Part shown: positions 50,604 through 61,622 of the stretch, piece by piece | How positions within the stretch are numbered: position 1 is the first letter of the stretch | Layout: every line of letters begins with the position of its first letter | Program-made: the position numbers and the translations under genes | Notes under the pieces: generated by a model | What the model was told of the DNA's origin: nothing | The model's input: the letters and a program-made list of their open reading frames with translations, nothing else | Databases searched by the model: none | Source of the DNA: Alistipes sp. | Lineage (GTDB): Bacteria; Bacteroidota; Bacteroidia; Bacteroidales; Rikenellaceae | Length of the DNA stretch: 64,000 bases | Direction of reading: 5' to 3' | NCBI GenBank assembly: GCA_017436185.1 | Contig: JAFSDP010000012.1 | Location: 1 to 64,000 of the forward strand

Positions 50604-53288
50604 GTGAAAGACGCAAAAACCGAAAAGAAGGCCGCCAAGCGGGCCAAAACCCCCTTGATGGACCAATACTACCAGGCCAAAGCGGCCTATCCCGATGCCA
50701 TTATGCTGTTTCGTGTGGGCGACTTCTACGAAACTTTTGGCGAAGATGCCATCAAGACCAGCAGCATCCTGGGTATCACGCTGACCCGTCGAGCCAACGG
50801 CTCGGCCTCGCACGTCGAGTTGGCCGGCTTTCCCTACCACGCCATCGATACCTACCTGCCCAAGTTGGTGCGGGCCGGTGAGCGTGTGGCCATCTGCGAG
50901 CAGTTGGAGGATCCGAAGATGGTCAAAGGTTTGGTGAAACGTGGTGTGACAGAGTTGATTACGCCCGGTGTGGTGTTGCAGGACAACATTCTGCAAAACA
51001 AAGAAAACACCTTCCTGGCGTCGGTCTTCTTTGGTAAAAAAAGTGTCGGTGCGGCCTTTCTCGATATTTCGACGGGTGAGTTTTATGTAGGCGAAGGAAC
51101 GGAGAGTTATGTCGATAAATTGCTCTCGAACCTCCAGCCCAAAGAGGTGGTTTATCAGCGTGCCTACGACGATCGGTTCAAGGCCGCTTTCGGGGTGAAT
51201 TACTACACCTATCGCCTCGACGAGTGGGTCTTCTCGGAGGATGTCTGCCGTGAAAAGTTGTGCCGCCAATTTGGTACACCGACGCTGAAAGGTTTTGGTG
51301 TAGAGGATTTTACATCGGGTATCTCGGCCGCCGGTGCCATTCTTCACTACCTCGAGATGACCGAGCATCGTTCGTTGGACCACCTGCGATCGATTTCGCG
51401 TCTCGACTCGGAGGATGCGGTATGGATTGATAAATTTACGATCGCCAACCTTGAACTTTTCTCCTCGAATGGCGGGCGCAACCGTACCTCGTTCTGCTCG
51501 GTGATTGACCGCACCCTCACCCCGATGGGTGGTCGTCTGCTGAAGCGTTGGGTGGCGATGCCGCTGCGTGATGTGGCCCAAATCGAGGCTCGTCAGCAGG
51601 TGGTCGAGGCCTTTGTGAAGGATGCCGACCTCTCGGAGGGAATCTCCGAGCAGGTGGCCCTGGTGGGAGATTTGGAGCGTATTGCCTCCCGCATTGCTGC
51701 GGCTCGTGTCACGCCACGCGAGTTGGTGCAGTTGAAACATTCGCTCACGGCGTTGGAGCTGCTCAAAGCCATTCTCGATTCGTCGGACAATGCAGAGTTG
51801 CATCGTCTGGCCGATCTGATTGACCCGCTTCAGGAGGTGCGTGATCGCCTGGCAACGGATCTCTATCCCGACCCCACGACCAACCAGATTCAGAAGGGTG
51901 GTGTGATTGCCGACGGCGTCGATCCCGAGTTGGACGACCTGCGTCGCATTGCCCTGCACGGCAAGGACTATCTGGCTCGTATTCAGCAACGTGAACGTGA
52001 GGCAACGGGCATCCCGTCGCTCAAATTGAGCTATAACAATGTCTTCGGCTACTACATCGAGGTGAGCAACACCCATAAAGATAAGGTGCCGCAGGAGTGG
52101 ATTCGCAAGCAGACCCTAACGAATGCCGAGCGTTATATTACCGAGGAGCTGAAGGAGTACGAAGAGAAGATTCTGGGTGCCGAGGAGAAGATGCTTCTCA
52201 TCGAACAACGCATCTATGCTGCGCTGTTGGCATACATCGCCTCGTCGCTTACCAAGCTGTTGCGTAACGCCTCGGTGGTGGCCCGCATCGACTGTCTCCA
52301 CTCGTTTGCCGTGCTGGCTCGCCAACGTCGTTATGTGCGACCGACCCTCGACGAGGGCAAACGCATCGAGATTCGTGAGGGACGTCACCCCGTGCTGGAG
52401 ACCCTGATGGGGGTAGGCGAGGAGTATATCCCCAACGATGTGATGCTCGACGACGAGGAGCAGCAGATCATTATGATTACCGGTCCCAATATGTCGGGTA
52501 AATCGGCCCTGTTGCGTCAGACGGCACTCATTGTGCTGATGGCCCAGATGGGCTCGTTTGTCCCCGCAAAAAAGGCTCATATCGGCGTGGTGGACAAAAT
52601 CTTTACCCGTGTGGGAGCCTCGGATAATATCTCACAAGGCGAATCTACCTTTATGGTCGAGATGTTGGAGTCGGCCGGTATTCTGAACAATATCTCCGAC
52701 CGCTCGTTGGTCCTTTTGGATGAGATTGGCCGAGGAACGAGTACCTACGACGGTATTTCGATTGCCTGGGCGATGGTCGAGTACCTCCACAACCACCCAA
52801 CGGCCCACGCCAAGACCCTGTTTGCAACCCACTACCACGAGCTGAACGAGATGGCGAAGATGTACAGCCGTGTGAAGAATTTTCACGTCTCGGTGCGTGA
52901 GGTGAATGGTCAGATTGTCTTTCTGCGCAAACTCGAGAAGGGGGGTACCGAGCACTCGTTTGGTATCCACGTGGCTCGCCTGGCAGGTATGCCTGCCTCG
53001 ATTGTGACCCGTGCCGAGGAGCTGTTGCACAACCTCGAGGTGGTCTATGGTAATAACGAAATTGTCCCCTCGAAGAGTCTCAAGGCGCGCAACAAACGTG
53101 CTGCGCAGGTGGTGCGTCAGGCCGCCGAGCAACCCGAGCCGCAGTCGATGCAGCTCTCGATGTTCCAACTCGACGACCCCGTGCTGGTCGAGATTCGTGA
53201 CCGCATCAAGGGATTGGATATCAATTCGCTAACTCCGATTGAGGCACTCAATATCCTGAACGATATTAAAAAGATTACGGGATTGTAA
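50604..53288 (+). CDS. mutS: DNA mismatch repair ATPase MutS
   Basis: An 894-residue MutS that recognises mismatches and starts repair with Mut[31 protein letters not shown] carries the mismatch-binding Phe-x-Glu (FYE); the core lever and clamp domains follow; [30 protein letters not shown] is Walker [17 protein letters not shown]alker B, and FATHYHEL motif. The start is GTG, since no ATG lies near. Followed 12 bp later by a WG-repeat gene. Confidence 0.97.
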   Translation: MKDAKTEKKAAKRAKTPLMDQYYQAKAAYPDAIMLFRVGDFYETFGEDAIKTSSILGITLTRRANGSASHVELAGFPYHAIDTYLPKLVRAGERVAICEQLEDPKMVKGLVKRGVTELITPGVVLQDNILQNKENTFLASVFFGKKSVGAAFLDISTGEFYVGEGTESYVDKLLSNLQPKEVVYQRAYDDRFKAAFGVNYYTYRLDEWVFSEDVCREKLCRQFGTPTLKGFGVEDFTSGISAAGAILHYLEMTEHRSLDHLRSISRLDSEDAVWIDKFTIANLELFSSNGGRNRTSFCSVIDRTLTPMGGRLLKRWVAMPLRDVAQIEARQQVVEAFVKDADLSEGISEQVALVGDLERIASRIAAARVTPRELVQLKHSLTALELLKAILDSSDNAELHRLADLIDPLQEVRDRLATDLYPDPTTNQIQKGGVIADGVDPELDDLRRIALHGKDYLARIQQREREATGIPSLKLSYNNVFGYYIEVSNTHKDKVPQEWIRKQTLTNAERYITEELKEYEEKILGAEEKMLLIEQRIYAALLAYIASSLTKLLRNASVVARIDCLHSFAVLARQRRYVRPTLDEGKRIEIREGRHPVLETLMGVGEEYIPNDVMLDDEEQQIIMITGPNMSGKSALLRQTALIVLMAQMGSFVPAKKAHIGVVDKIFTRVGASDNISQGESTFMVEMLESAGILNNISDRSLVLLDEIGRGTSTYDGISIAWAMVEYLHNHPTAHAKTLFATHYHELNEMAKMYSRVKNFHVSVREVNGQIVFLRKLEKGGTEHSFGIHVARLAGMPASIVTRAEELLHNLEVVYGNNEIVPSKSLKARNKRAAQVVRQAAEQPEPQSMQLSMFQLDDPVLVEIRDRIKGLDINSLTPIEALNILNDIKKITGL

Positions 53289-53300
53289 TTCGCTTTTCAT

Positions 53301-54443
53301 ATGAAACGTCTGCTTACGTGGCTCGTTGTGTTGCTGCTTGTTGTTCCGATGGCTTCGGCGCAATCCAGAAAACGCAACAAGACCAAACGGCTTCCCGAAG
53401 GGATCGAATACTCATCACGCTATGCCGTGCTGCCTGCTCATTTGAGCCTGGTAGAGAAACAAATCGAAATTCCCGGAGCACCGGTCAATGCCGTGCGTTT
53501 TGGAGCTGTCGATACACTTTGCAATATGGTTATCGAGCCGATTTACAGCGAGCTTATTAGTTATCATAAAAGTGGTTATGCTATCGTAACCCGTGATGGT
53601 AAGCGTGGGCTTTTGGATATGTCGTGCCGCGAGTTTATCCCGTGTGAATGGACTCAGGTTTTTATTCCATACGACAACCGCATTCGAGTACAGGTGGGCA
53701 ATGGCAAAAACAAGCGATTTGGATTCCTAAATATGAATGGCGAACAGGTGATTGCACCTGTGCTTGAAGGGGCTACGAATTACAATAACGGGATTGCGGC
53801 AGTTCGTCAAGATGGGAAATGGGGTCATATCGACACCTTAGGTCGTATTATTACCCCGTTGCAATACGACGATGCGCAAAACTTTTTCAATGGTTATGCC
53901 GCTGTTGGCGTTCAAGGGAAGTACTACATTAAGTATGGCTTTGTCGATTTATCCGGAAAGTTGGTGATTCCTACCGACTACTATTCGGTCAGCGGTTTTG
54001 TTAATGGTCGTGCGGTGGTAAGTCGTATCATCAACGGTGCTCCCCGCTATGGGGCCATCGACACTACAGGTGCTTTGGTGGTACCCATTGAATGGGATTA
54101 TGTCTCTTCTTTCAGATATCATTCAACATGGGTAGGCAAAGGAGTTTATCCCAATTGTGTTTACACCTTGCTTGACGAAAATGCCACTCGATTGATTTCG
54201 ACCGATTTGTATGACCTTGACGATAGTGGTGGCGGAGGTCGCTACGCCTCGGCCGGAGTCCGTATTGGTGATGGTACGTTGCGCTATGGTGTGGTAAGCC
54301 ACCGTGGTCGTGTGATTCTGCCGTTCCGTTACGAGCGCATCACCCTCTTTACCGAGAATCTTGCTGATGGAAGTCAGGCTCTGCGTGTAATGGGCCTACT
54401 CAATGGTAAGGATGTAAGTCTTGAACTCCGTTTCGAGGATTAG
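53301..54443 (+). CDS. Secreted WG-repeat protein
   Basis: A 380-residue protein with a signal peptide (MKRLLTWLVVLLLVVPMASAQ) and multiple WG/KWG-type repeats: GYAIVTRDGKRGLLDMSCREFIPCEW, FGFLNMNGEQVIAPVLEG, GIAAVRQDGKWGHIDTLGRIITPLQYDD, KYGFVDLSGKLVIPTDYYS and YGAIDTTGALVVPIEWDYV. Such repeats probably make a beta-propeller-like fold exported to the periplasm or surface; function unknown. Follows mutS by 12 bp. A hairpin ends the unit. Confidence 0.85.
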   Translation: MKRLLTWLVVLLLVVPMASAQSRKRNKTKRLPEGIEYSSRYAVLPAHLSLVEKQIEIPGAPVNAVRFGAVDTLCNMVIEPIYSELISYHKSGYAIVTRDGKRGLLDMSCREFIPCEWTQVFIPYDNRIRVQVGNGKNKRFGFLNMNGEQVIAPVLEGATNYNNGIAAVRQDGKWGHIDTLGRIITPLQYDDAQNFFNGYAAVGVQGKYYIKYGFVDLSGKLVIPTDYYSVSGFVNGRAVVSRIINGAPRYGAIDTTGALVVPIEWDYVSSFRYHSTWVGKGVYPNCVYTLLDENATRLISTDLYDLDDSGGGGRYASAGVRIGDGTLRYGVVSHRGRVILPFRYERITLFTENLADGSQALRVMGLLNGKDVSLELRFED

Positions 54444-54472
54444 CTCTTTATCTGAGTCAAATAACATAAAAT

Positions 54473-54502
54473 GAGCGACTACCCATTGTTGGTGAGTCGC
54501 TC
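54473..54502 (+). terminator. Terminator after the WG-repeat gene
   Basis: GAGCGACT (54473-54480) and AGTCGCTC (54495-54502) with an inner ACCCA/TTGGT pairing; then TTATATTT. Confidence 0.75.
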
Positions 54503-54511
54503 TTATATTTC

Positions 54512-54611
54512 AATAATTAACGATAAGCATTAAATAATTAACGAAAAAATTTGTTTATTTGGAATTTGTTGCTACCTTTGCATAACGATAAACGATAAAT
54601 AATTAACGAAA
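54512..54611. promoter_or_regulatory. Operator-like repeats around the DUF2975-HTH promoter
   Basis: AATAATTAACGAWAA at 54512-54526, 54533-54547 and 54598-54611, and TAACGATAAACGATAA at 54583-54598. They flank the promoter TTTG (54550-54553), 19 nt, TACCTTTG (54573-54580). They suit autoregulation by the HTH protein of the operon. Confidence 0.6.
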
Positions 54612-54642
54612 GAATTATTTTTAACCTTAAAACCGTTATGCT

Positions 54643-55326
54643 ATGACAATTTCTAAATCCACACAGCGACGTGTCGTTGTACTCTTTGTGTTAGTCAGTT
54701 TGATGTTTTTGCCCGGTTTGCTCCTCTCGGTTTCTCACGTCCTCTTTGAAGGTGATTGGCGCACGACTGAGCATGTTACTTTCGTGGGTACGATGGATGT
54801 AGCTCGACCGAGCTATATGCTTGAAGAGGGCGAACAGAACAGCTACGAGCCGATTGTTGTCCGACCGGCGACTGCCGACGAGCCGGCAATTATGGCTGAG
54901 CCATCAGGTTACTTTGTTTACGCCAATGAGGGCAATTACGTGATCGACACTGCTGCCAATCATCTGCGCAAGGTGATGCTGTGCATCTCCATGTTGGTGA
55001 CATTTACCTTGACCATACTACTCTTAATGGTTATCAATCAGGTAATTAAAGGGTTCCAAACGGGAGAGTTTTTCACTCGCAAATCGGTGGTTATGGTGCG
55101 TGTGATGGCTGCGTTCTATTTTGTGGGCAGTCTGATTTGGTCGAATTTTGCAGCCTTGGAAGAGCGTGTTGCGTCGGAATTTTGTGGTATGTTAAGTTCC
55201 GAAGGTTGGAATAGTGTATTCCAACTCAACACCAATTCATTGCTGATTCCGCTTGTGATGTTGGTTGTTGCCGAGCTGATGAATATCGCCCATAAGCTGA
55301 ACGAGGAGGAAAGTGCCACCCTGTAA
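54643..55326 (+). CDS. DUF2975 membrane protein
   Basis: A 227-residue inner-membrane protein with about four hydrophobic segments (VVVLFVLVSLMFLPGLLLSVSHV near the start, then MLCISMLVTFTLTILLLMVI, MVRVMAAFYFVGSLIW and LLIPLVMLVVAELMNIAH). DUF2975 genes usually stand before a small HTH regulator gene, as here (14 bp spacing). VIKGFQTGEFFTRKSVVMVRVMA is the conserved core. The function is unknown; the protein may sense a membrane signal for its HTH partner. Confidence 0.85.
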   Translation: MTISKSTQRRVVVLFVLVSLMFLPGLLLSVSHVLFEGDWRTTEHVTFVGTMDVARPSYMLEEGEQNSYEPIVVRPATADEPAIMAEPSGYFVYANEGNYVIDTAANHLRKVMLCISMLVTFTLTILLLMVINQVIKGFQTGEFFTRKSVVMVRVMAAFYFVGSLIWSNFAALEERVASEFCGMLSSEGWNSVFQLNTNSLLIPLVMLVVAELMNIAHKLNEEESATL

Positions 55327-55340
55327 ATGATATTAAAACT

Positions 55341-55568
55341 ATGATAATAACTAATTTAGATGTAATGCTTGCACGACGCAAGATGTCGTTGCAGGAGCTT
55401 TCGGAACGCATTGGTATTTCGGTTGTAAACCTCTCGAAGCTCAAAACGGGCAAGGTGCGTGCAATCCGTTTTTCAACACTCGATGCAATTTGTCGAACAC
55501 TCGATTGTCAGACGGGTGATATTCTCGAATTTCGTCCCGATCGCCCTGAGCCCGATTCTGAAAGTTGA
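55341..55568 (+). CDS. HTH regulator of the DUF2975 pair (XRE/YozG type)
   Basis: A 75-residue single HTH domain: LDVMLARRKMSLQELSERIGISVVNLSKLKTGKVRAIRFSTLDAICRTLDCQTGDILEF. This short Cro/C1-type form is the usual partner of DUF2975 proteins. The repeats at 54512-54611 are its likely binding sites (inference). Followed by a bidirectional terminator. Confidence 0.9.
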   Translation: MIITNLDVMLARRKMSLQELSERIGISVVNLSKLKTGKVRAIRFSTLDAICRTLDCQTGDILEFRPDRPEPDSES

Positions 55569-55576
55569 TTTACCCT

Positions 55577-55616
55577 AAAACAAACAGGTCGTCCAATCAG
55601 GGCGACCTTTTGTTTT
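55577..55616. terminator. Bidirectional terminator between HTH gene and udk
   Basis: AAAACAAACAGGTCG (55577-55591) and CGACCTTTTGTTTT (55603-55616) pair with one bulge; A and T flanks serve both directions. Confidence 0.8.
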
Positions 55617-55632
55617 GCTTACGAGTAGGGGG

Positions 55633-56250
55633 TTATTCCTTAATAATCGAGCGGATGTTTTCGATAAGCATCGCTACGGCAACCGAGTTGAAGCCGCCCT
55701 CGGGGATGATGACATCGGCATATTTCTTCGACGGCTCGACAAACTCCTCGTGCATCGGCTTGACGGTGGTGGTGTACTGATCGATGACCGACTCCATCGA
55801 ACGGCCACGTTCACGCACATCACGCAAAATTCTGCGTGCCAGGCGAATATCTGCATCTGTATCAACAAACACTTTAATATCCATCAGCTCACGCAGCTCC
55901 TTGTGCTCGAAGATCAGAATACCATCGACGATGATGACCTTCGAGGGTTTTACGGCCACACGCTCATCCGTGCGGTTGTGATTGACAAACGAATAGACGG
56001 GGTGCTCGATGGGCACATTCTCCTTCAAGGTCTTGATGTGCTCAACCAGCATATCCGTGTCGAAGGCGGCAGGGTGGTCGTAGTTGAGCTTCGTGCGCTC
56101 CTCATACGTCAGCTCGGGGTGCGCCTTGTAGTAATAGTCGTGACAGAGGGTCACCACATCTGCACCTGCAAAGGCCTCCTGCAGGCGCTTTACAAGGGTC
56201 GATTTGCCGCTGCCGGTACCTCCGGCAACGCCGATAACGGTCACTTTCAT
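55633..56250 (-). CDS. udk: Uridine kinase
   Basis: A 205-residue kinase of pyrimidine salvage: uridine or cytidine + ATP (or GTP) gives UMP or CMP. Walker A is [57 protein letters not shown] is the nucleoside-binding stretch; [28 protein letters not shown]-like lid motif follows ([16 protein letters not shown]). ATG at 56250 fits the family start. Stands between two terminators. Confidence 0.95.
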   Translation of the reverse strand: [205 protein letters not shown]

Positions 56251-56272
56251 AGTTGTAGGGTCATTATACAAA

Positions 56273-56304
56273 AAAGAGTGCGCCCACAGTGGGACACACT
56301 CTTT
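56273..56304 (-). terminator. Terminator of gyrB
   Basis: Minus strand: AAAGAGTG … CACTCTTT with an inner CCCACTGTGGG palindrome, then TTTTTTG. Confidence 0.8.
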
Positions 56305-56319
56305 GTTTGATTTGTCTTA

Positions 56320-58317
<1,998 letters not shown>

Positions 58318-58391
58318 TCAAAACTACAAAGATTTCGGCCCCCTTTGCGCCCCTTTTTTGAGGATTTTTGCGCTTTTTTTAACACAAAGTG

Positions 58392-59117
58392 TTAAGCCAG
58401 CTTCTCTTTGAGGTCCACCTCACTGATATGACCCTTGGAAAAGAGGATGGCACGGGCCGGATAATTTTCGATCAGCGCAGTGTTGTGGGTGGACATCACC
58501 ACGGCGCAACCACGCTCCGAAATCTCACGAAAGATGCGCATAATGCCGTCTGCCGTCACGGGGTCGAGGTTGCCGGTCGGCTCGTCGGCCAACAACACCT
58601 CGGGGTCGTTCAACAGGGCTCGGGCAATGACCAGACGCTGCTGCTCGCCACCCGACAGCTCGAAGGGCATCTTGTAGCTCTTCTGCTCGAGCTTGACCAT
58701 TCCGAGTACCTTGTCGATACGCTCACGAATCTCCTCCTCCTTTTTCCAACCGGTGGCCTTCAGCACATAGTAGAGATTCATAAAGACGTTGCGGTCGGTA
58801 AGCAGCTGATAATCTTGAAAAACGATGCCGATGCGACGACGTAGGTAGGGGATGTCTCTGCGCTTGAGAGTGCGCAGATCGAAGCCTGCAATCTCGCCCG
58901 CACCCACCAACAACGGCACCTCGGCATAGAGGGTCTTCAATAGGGTAGATTTGCCGCTGCCGACTCGTCCGATCAGATAGACAAACTCACCACGGGCAAC
59001 CTCCAAATCGACATCCGAGAGGATCAGTTCGCCCTCGTTGATGATGCGCTTGGGGGAGGTGGCCTCGCCTGCGTGGTAGATGGATACGTTCTCTAATCGG
59101 ATAACTTTATCTCTCAT
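58392..59117 (-). CDS. ftsE: FtsE-like ABC ATPase
   Basis: A 241-residue ATP-binding protein. Walker A is [15 protein letters not shown], the Q-loop [26 protein letters not shown] is characteristic of Bacteroidota FtsE, the signature [16 protein letters not shown] and Walker [14 protein letters not shown] follow, then the H-loop STHNT. FtsE works with FtsX in cell division and activates wall hydrolases. No FtsX gene is next to it here. A -7 element TACCTTTG is on the minus strand at 59151-59144. Confidence 0.85.
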   Translation of the reverse strand: MRDKVIRLENVSIYHAGEATSPKRIINEGELILSDVDLEVARGEFVYLIGRVGSGKSTLLKTLYAEVPLLVGAGEIAGFDLRTLKRRDIPYLRRRIGIVFQDYQLLTDRNVFMNLYYVLKATGWKKEEEIRERIDKVLGMVKLEQKSYKMPFELSGGEQQRLVIARALLNDPEVLLADEPTGNLDPVTADGIMRIFREISERGCAVVMSTHNTALIENYPARAILFSKGHISEVDLKEKLA

Positions 59118-59143
59118 CGTCTTCGGTGGTTGGTTTAATAGAA

Positions 59144-59151
59144 CAAAGGTA
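59144..59151 (-). promoter_or_regulatory. -7 element for ftsE
   Basis: TACCTTTG on the minus strand, 26 bp before the ATG at 59117. Confidence 0.55.
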
Positions 59152-59286
59152 GCAAAAAAATCTCAATTTTTGCCCATTGCGCACAATTCTTTCTGCACTT
59201 CGTGCGTTGGTTGGGTGAATGGGTCGCCGAGCGAGGCGGAGGGCTAAAAAACGAGGCTAAAATTTTGTCGTTTGCCGCCAACCGCT

Positions 59287-59294
59287 TATCTTTG
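59287..59294 (+). promoter_or_regulatory. -7 element for tmRNA
   Basis: TATCTTTG, about 41 bp before the mature tmRNA 5' end; the 5' leader would be removed by RNase P. Confidence 0.55.
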
Positions 59295-59335
59295 CACCCA
59301 AGTTACGACCATCTCGATGGCTCGTCAAAAAGTTT

Positions 59336-59737
59336 GGGGGTGCCCGGTTTTGACAGCAGGCAGAGTTTGATTGTAAGCACGTCGAGCGCTGTGTGGCGGC
59401 TCGTAAATCCCGATGCACAAAAATCAATTGGCAATAATAGCTACGCACTCGCTGCCTAATTTTCAGAGAAAATTAGCTTAATCGCCGGGGCCAAGGCTGT
59501 CTTGGCGACGAGTATCCCGAGGGGTTGTTCCGCTCTTTAACGGCTCTTCATATGGGGTATCATCCATTTAGAGATAGTTCGACGGAGCGCTTCGGTCGTC
59601 GGGCGAAAATTTAGAAGCTGGGCCGTATGTTAGGCTGTTGCCTGCCGGATGTACGGAGAAGGATGAAACGGTAACTAAGCGTGTAGAAAGCTTTCGGGTT
59701 CCCTGTTTGGACGCGGGTTCGACTCCCGCCACCTCCA
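59336..59737 (+). ncRNA. ssrA: tmRNA
   Basis: About 402 nt. The ends pair as a tRNA-like acceptor (GGGGGTG at 59336-59342 with CACCTCC at 59730-59736) and the T arm GCGGGTTCGACTCCCGC is intact. The tag reading frame ends AAT AGC TAC GCA CTC GCT GCC TAA (59436-59459), i.e. …NNSYALAA, the usual ssrA degradation tag end. After the discriminator A the DNA reads CGA, so CCA must be added later. It frees stalled ribosomes and tags their peptides. Confidence 0.93.
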
Positions 59738-59740
59738 CGA

Positions 59741-60203
59741 ACAAAATTAGAAGCGTGCCTTTTTTGGCGCGCTTCTTTTGTTCGTGGAGGTGGCGGATAT
59801 TTCCGCCACTTATATTTGACATTTCCCCCTAAATCCCCCTTTTGCGAAAAGGGGGACCTGCCTTTACACAAAATTAGAAGCGTGCCTTTCGGGAGCGCAT
59901 TTTTTGTTCGTGGAGGTGGCGGATATTTCCGCCACTTCTATTTGACATTTCCCTCTAAATCCCCCTTTTGCGAAAAGGGGGACTTGCATTTGCACAAAAT
60001 TAGAAGCGTGCCTTTCGGGTGCGCATTTTTCGTTCGTGGAGGTGGCGGAGATTCCGCCACTTCTATTTGACATTTCCCCCTAAATCCCCCTTTTGCGAAA
60101 AGGGGGACTTGCATTTGCACAAAATTAGAAGCGTGCCTTTCGGGTGCGCGCTTTTTCCGTCCGTGGAGGTGGCGGATATTTCCGCCACTTCTATTTGACA
60201 TTG
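59741..60203. repeat. Tandem array with inverted copies of the tmRNA 3' end
   Basis: Three full units of about 126 bp (starts 59741, 59868, 59994) and a partial fourth (60119-60203), all sharing ACAAAATTAGAAGCGTGCC at the left edge. Each carries GTTCGTGGAGGTGGCGG or a near copy, the reverse complement of the tmRNA 3' end (59726-59742), a GTGGCGGATATTTCCGCCAC-type palindrome and, in full units, a CCCCCTTTT/AAAAGGGGG hairpin. Confidence 0.9.
59749..59779 (+). terminator. Terminator of ssrA
   Basis: AGAAGCGTGCC (59749-59759) with GGCGCGCTTCT (59766-59776), T6 in the loop, T run after. It forms the core of the first repeat unit. Confidence 0.7.
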
Positions 60204-60206
60204 CAA

Positions 60207-60242
60207 AAAAGACGTGTAACCAAACCTGATTACACGTCTTTT
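60207..60242 (-). terminator. Terminator of the DUF1593 operon
   Basis: AAAAGACGTGTAA … TTACACGTCTTTT; on the minus strand followed by TTGC. Confidence 0.8.
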
Positions 60243-60258
60243 GTTAGTGTGTTTCTGC

Positions 60259-61617
60259 TTATTTGACTGATACAATGACACGGGCGTAATGGGTGAGTGC
60301 AGGGGTGCCGTTGTCGGTCACTTCGCAGATGAACTGCAGCGTATCACCCGATTGTGCATTGTCCGGAACAATAAATTCAGCCACTGCGGTATCGGCATTC
60401 GCAATAGCAACCGTTCCGTCATAACTATCCGCTTCGGCATACTGCCACCAGCGGAAGGTGAACTGATTCCCGTCGGGATCGGTGGTGCGACGAGCATCGA
60501 GTTTTACGCTTTTTCCGGCCCTCTTTTTGAGGTGCTTTTTATGCGAAAGTTTAACCTGAGGAGCGTGGTTAGCCTCCTCATAGGGTTTGACGCACCAATC
60601 GGCACGTGCCGCCCAATCGTTTTGTGCAGCGACCAACCACCGTTGAAATACATAGTGCGTATCAAGCACTCCACGATTTAGGTCTTTGCCATCTTGCAGG
60701 TGGTTTCCTTTGCGGTATTCGGGGCGACCGCCCCAACCTCCCAACGTATAGTCGAGATGTTGTTCCAGACCATTGTTGATGAGCGGCAGATAGGAGGGGG
60801 TATCACCCTCGCTCGTGTAGTCTTGTGGATAGGCCGCACATAACGGGCCGTGACCTCGTTTGATGTGCTCGTTGAGCCACGGCTTGTCCATAATAACCTG
60901 CAACTCCTTGGGGTTTTTGCTCAATCGATTCTTGAAATAGTAATCGACGCTCATATAGTCCCACACATAGCGCCAAGCACCGTCACGATCGGGTGCCCCC
61001 GACTCGTAGATGAAGATCTCGGGCAGGTTTTCTTCAATCCACTTGCCACCTCCATCTTGGTACCAGATGCAATAGAGGCGTGCCTTTTTTACGGCTCGTT
61101 GCCACTCCTGTTCGGAGTAGTGTTCTTTGATCTGCCACAACGCATTGGCCTGCGTGTTTGCTCCGCCCCAGGCCAAAATATGCACCGGGCGAGGGTCGTC
61201 GTCAAGCAGGGTGCGGATAATGAGTTGGGCCCCCTCGCTGTCCGAGAGCAGAGGCGGTGCTTTGTGCAGGTCGGCACGATTCTCATTGCCAACCGTAACG
61301 ACACGAAGCAACTTGTCGGCATCGGGATAGTCGGGATTGTGCAGTCGGAGGTTTATCAAACAGCTCTCGTAGAGGGCAATTTGCTTCTCAATCCAACGCT
61401 CCTTGCTGTGCCCATCCTTCTGAACGCCATTCACTTGCACGATTCCCGCAACGTCGAAATCGCAGGCATAGAGCAGAAACCGTACCATCGAATTGCGGTC
61501 GTCGATTTCTCCGTCAGTGGTGACTATCACACGTGGTTTTTCGTTGTGCTTTGCCTCTGCATACCACGGAGCAAACGCCAAGATGGCGACCAATAGAGTT
61601 TCGAAGAGTCCTTTCAT
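60259..61617 (-). CDS. Secreted DUF1593 nucleoside-hydrolase-like protein
   Basis: A 452-residue protein with a signal peptide (MKGLFETLLVAILAFAPWYAEA). The N-terminal domain has RVIVTTDGEIDDRNSMVRFLLYA, like the Asp-rich metal site of nucleoside hydrolases, and DPRPVHILAWGGANTQANALWQIKE; the C-terminal ~100 residues (VKLDARRTTDPDGNQFTFRWWQYAEA…ICEVTDNGTPALTHYARVIV) form a cadherin/Ig-like domain. DUF1593 members are found in polysaccharide loci. It is 5 bp after the pectate lyase gene, so the two are co-transcribed. Confidence 0.88.
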   Translation of the reverse strand: MKGLFETLLVAILAFAPWYAEAKHNEKPRVIVTTDGEIDDRNSMVRFLLYACDFDVAGIVQVNGVQKDGHSKERWIEKQIALYESCLINLRLHNPDYPDADKLLRVVTVGNENRADLHKAPPLLSDSEGAQLIIRTLLDDDPRPVHILAWGGANTQANALWQIKEHYSEQEWQRAVKKARLYCIWYQDGGGKWIEENLPEIFIYESGAPDRDGAWRYVWDYMSVDYYFKNRLSKNPKELQVIMDKPWLNEHIKRGHGPLCAAYPQDYTSEGDTPSYLPLINNGLEQHLDYTLGGWGGRPEYRKGNHLQDGKDLNRGVLDTHYVFQRWLVAAQNDWAARADWCVKPYEEANHAPQVKLSHKKHLKKRAGKSVKLDARRTTDPDGNQFTFRWWQYAEADSYDGTVAIANADTAVAEFIVPDNAQSGDTLQFICEVTDNGTPALTHYARVIVSVK

Positions 61618-61622
61618 TGCAA

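Noticed and set aside
59741..60203. CRISPR array
   Set aside because: The repeats run head to tail with no unique spacers, unit length is ~126 bp and no cas gene is present.
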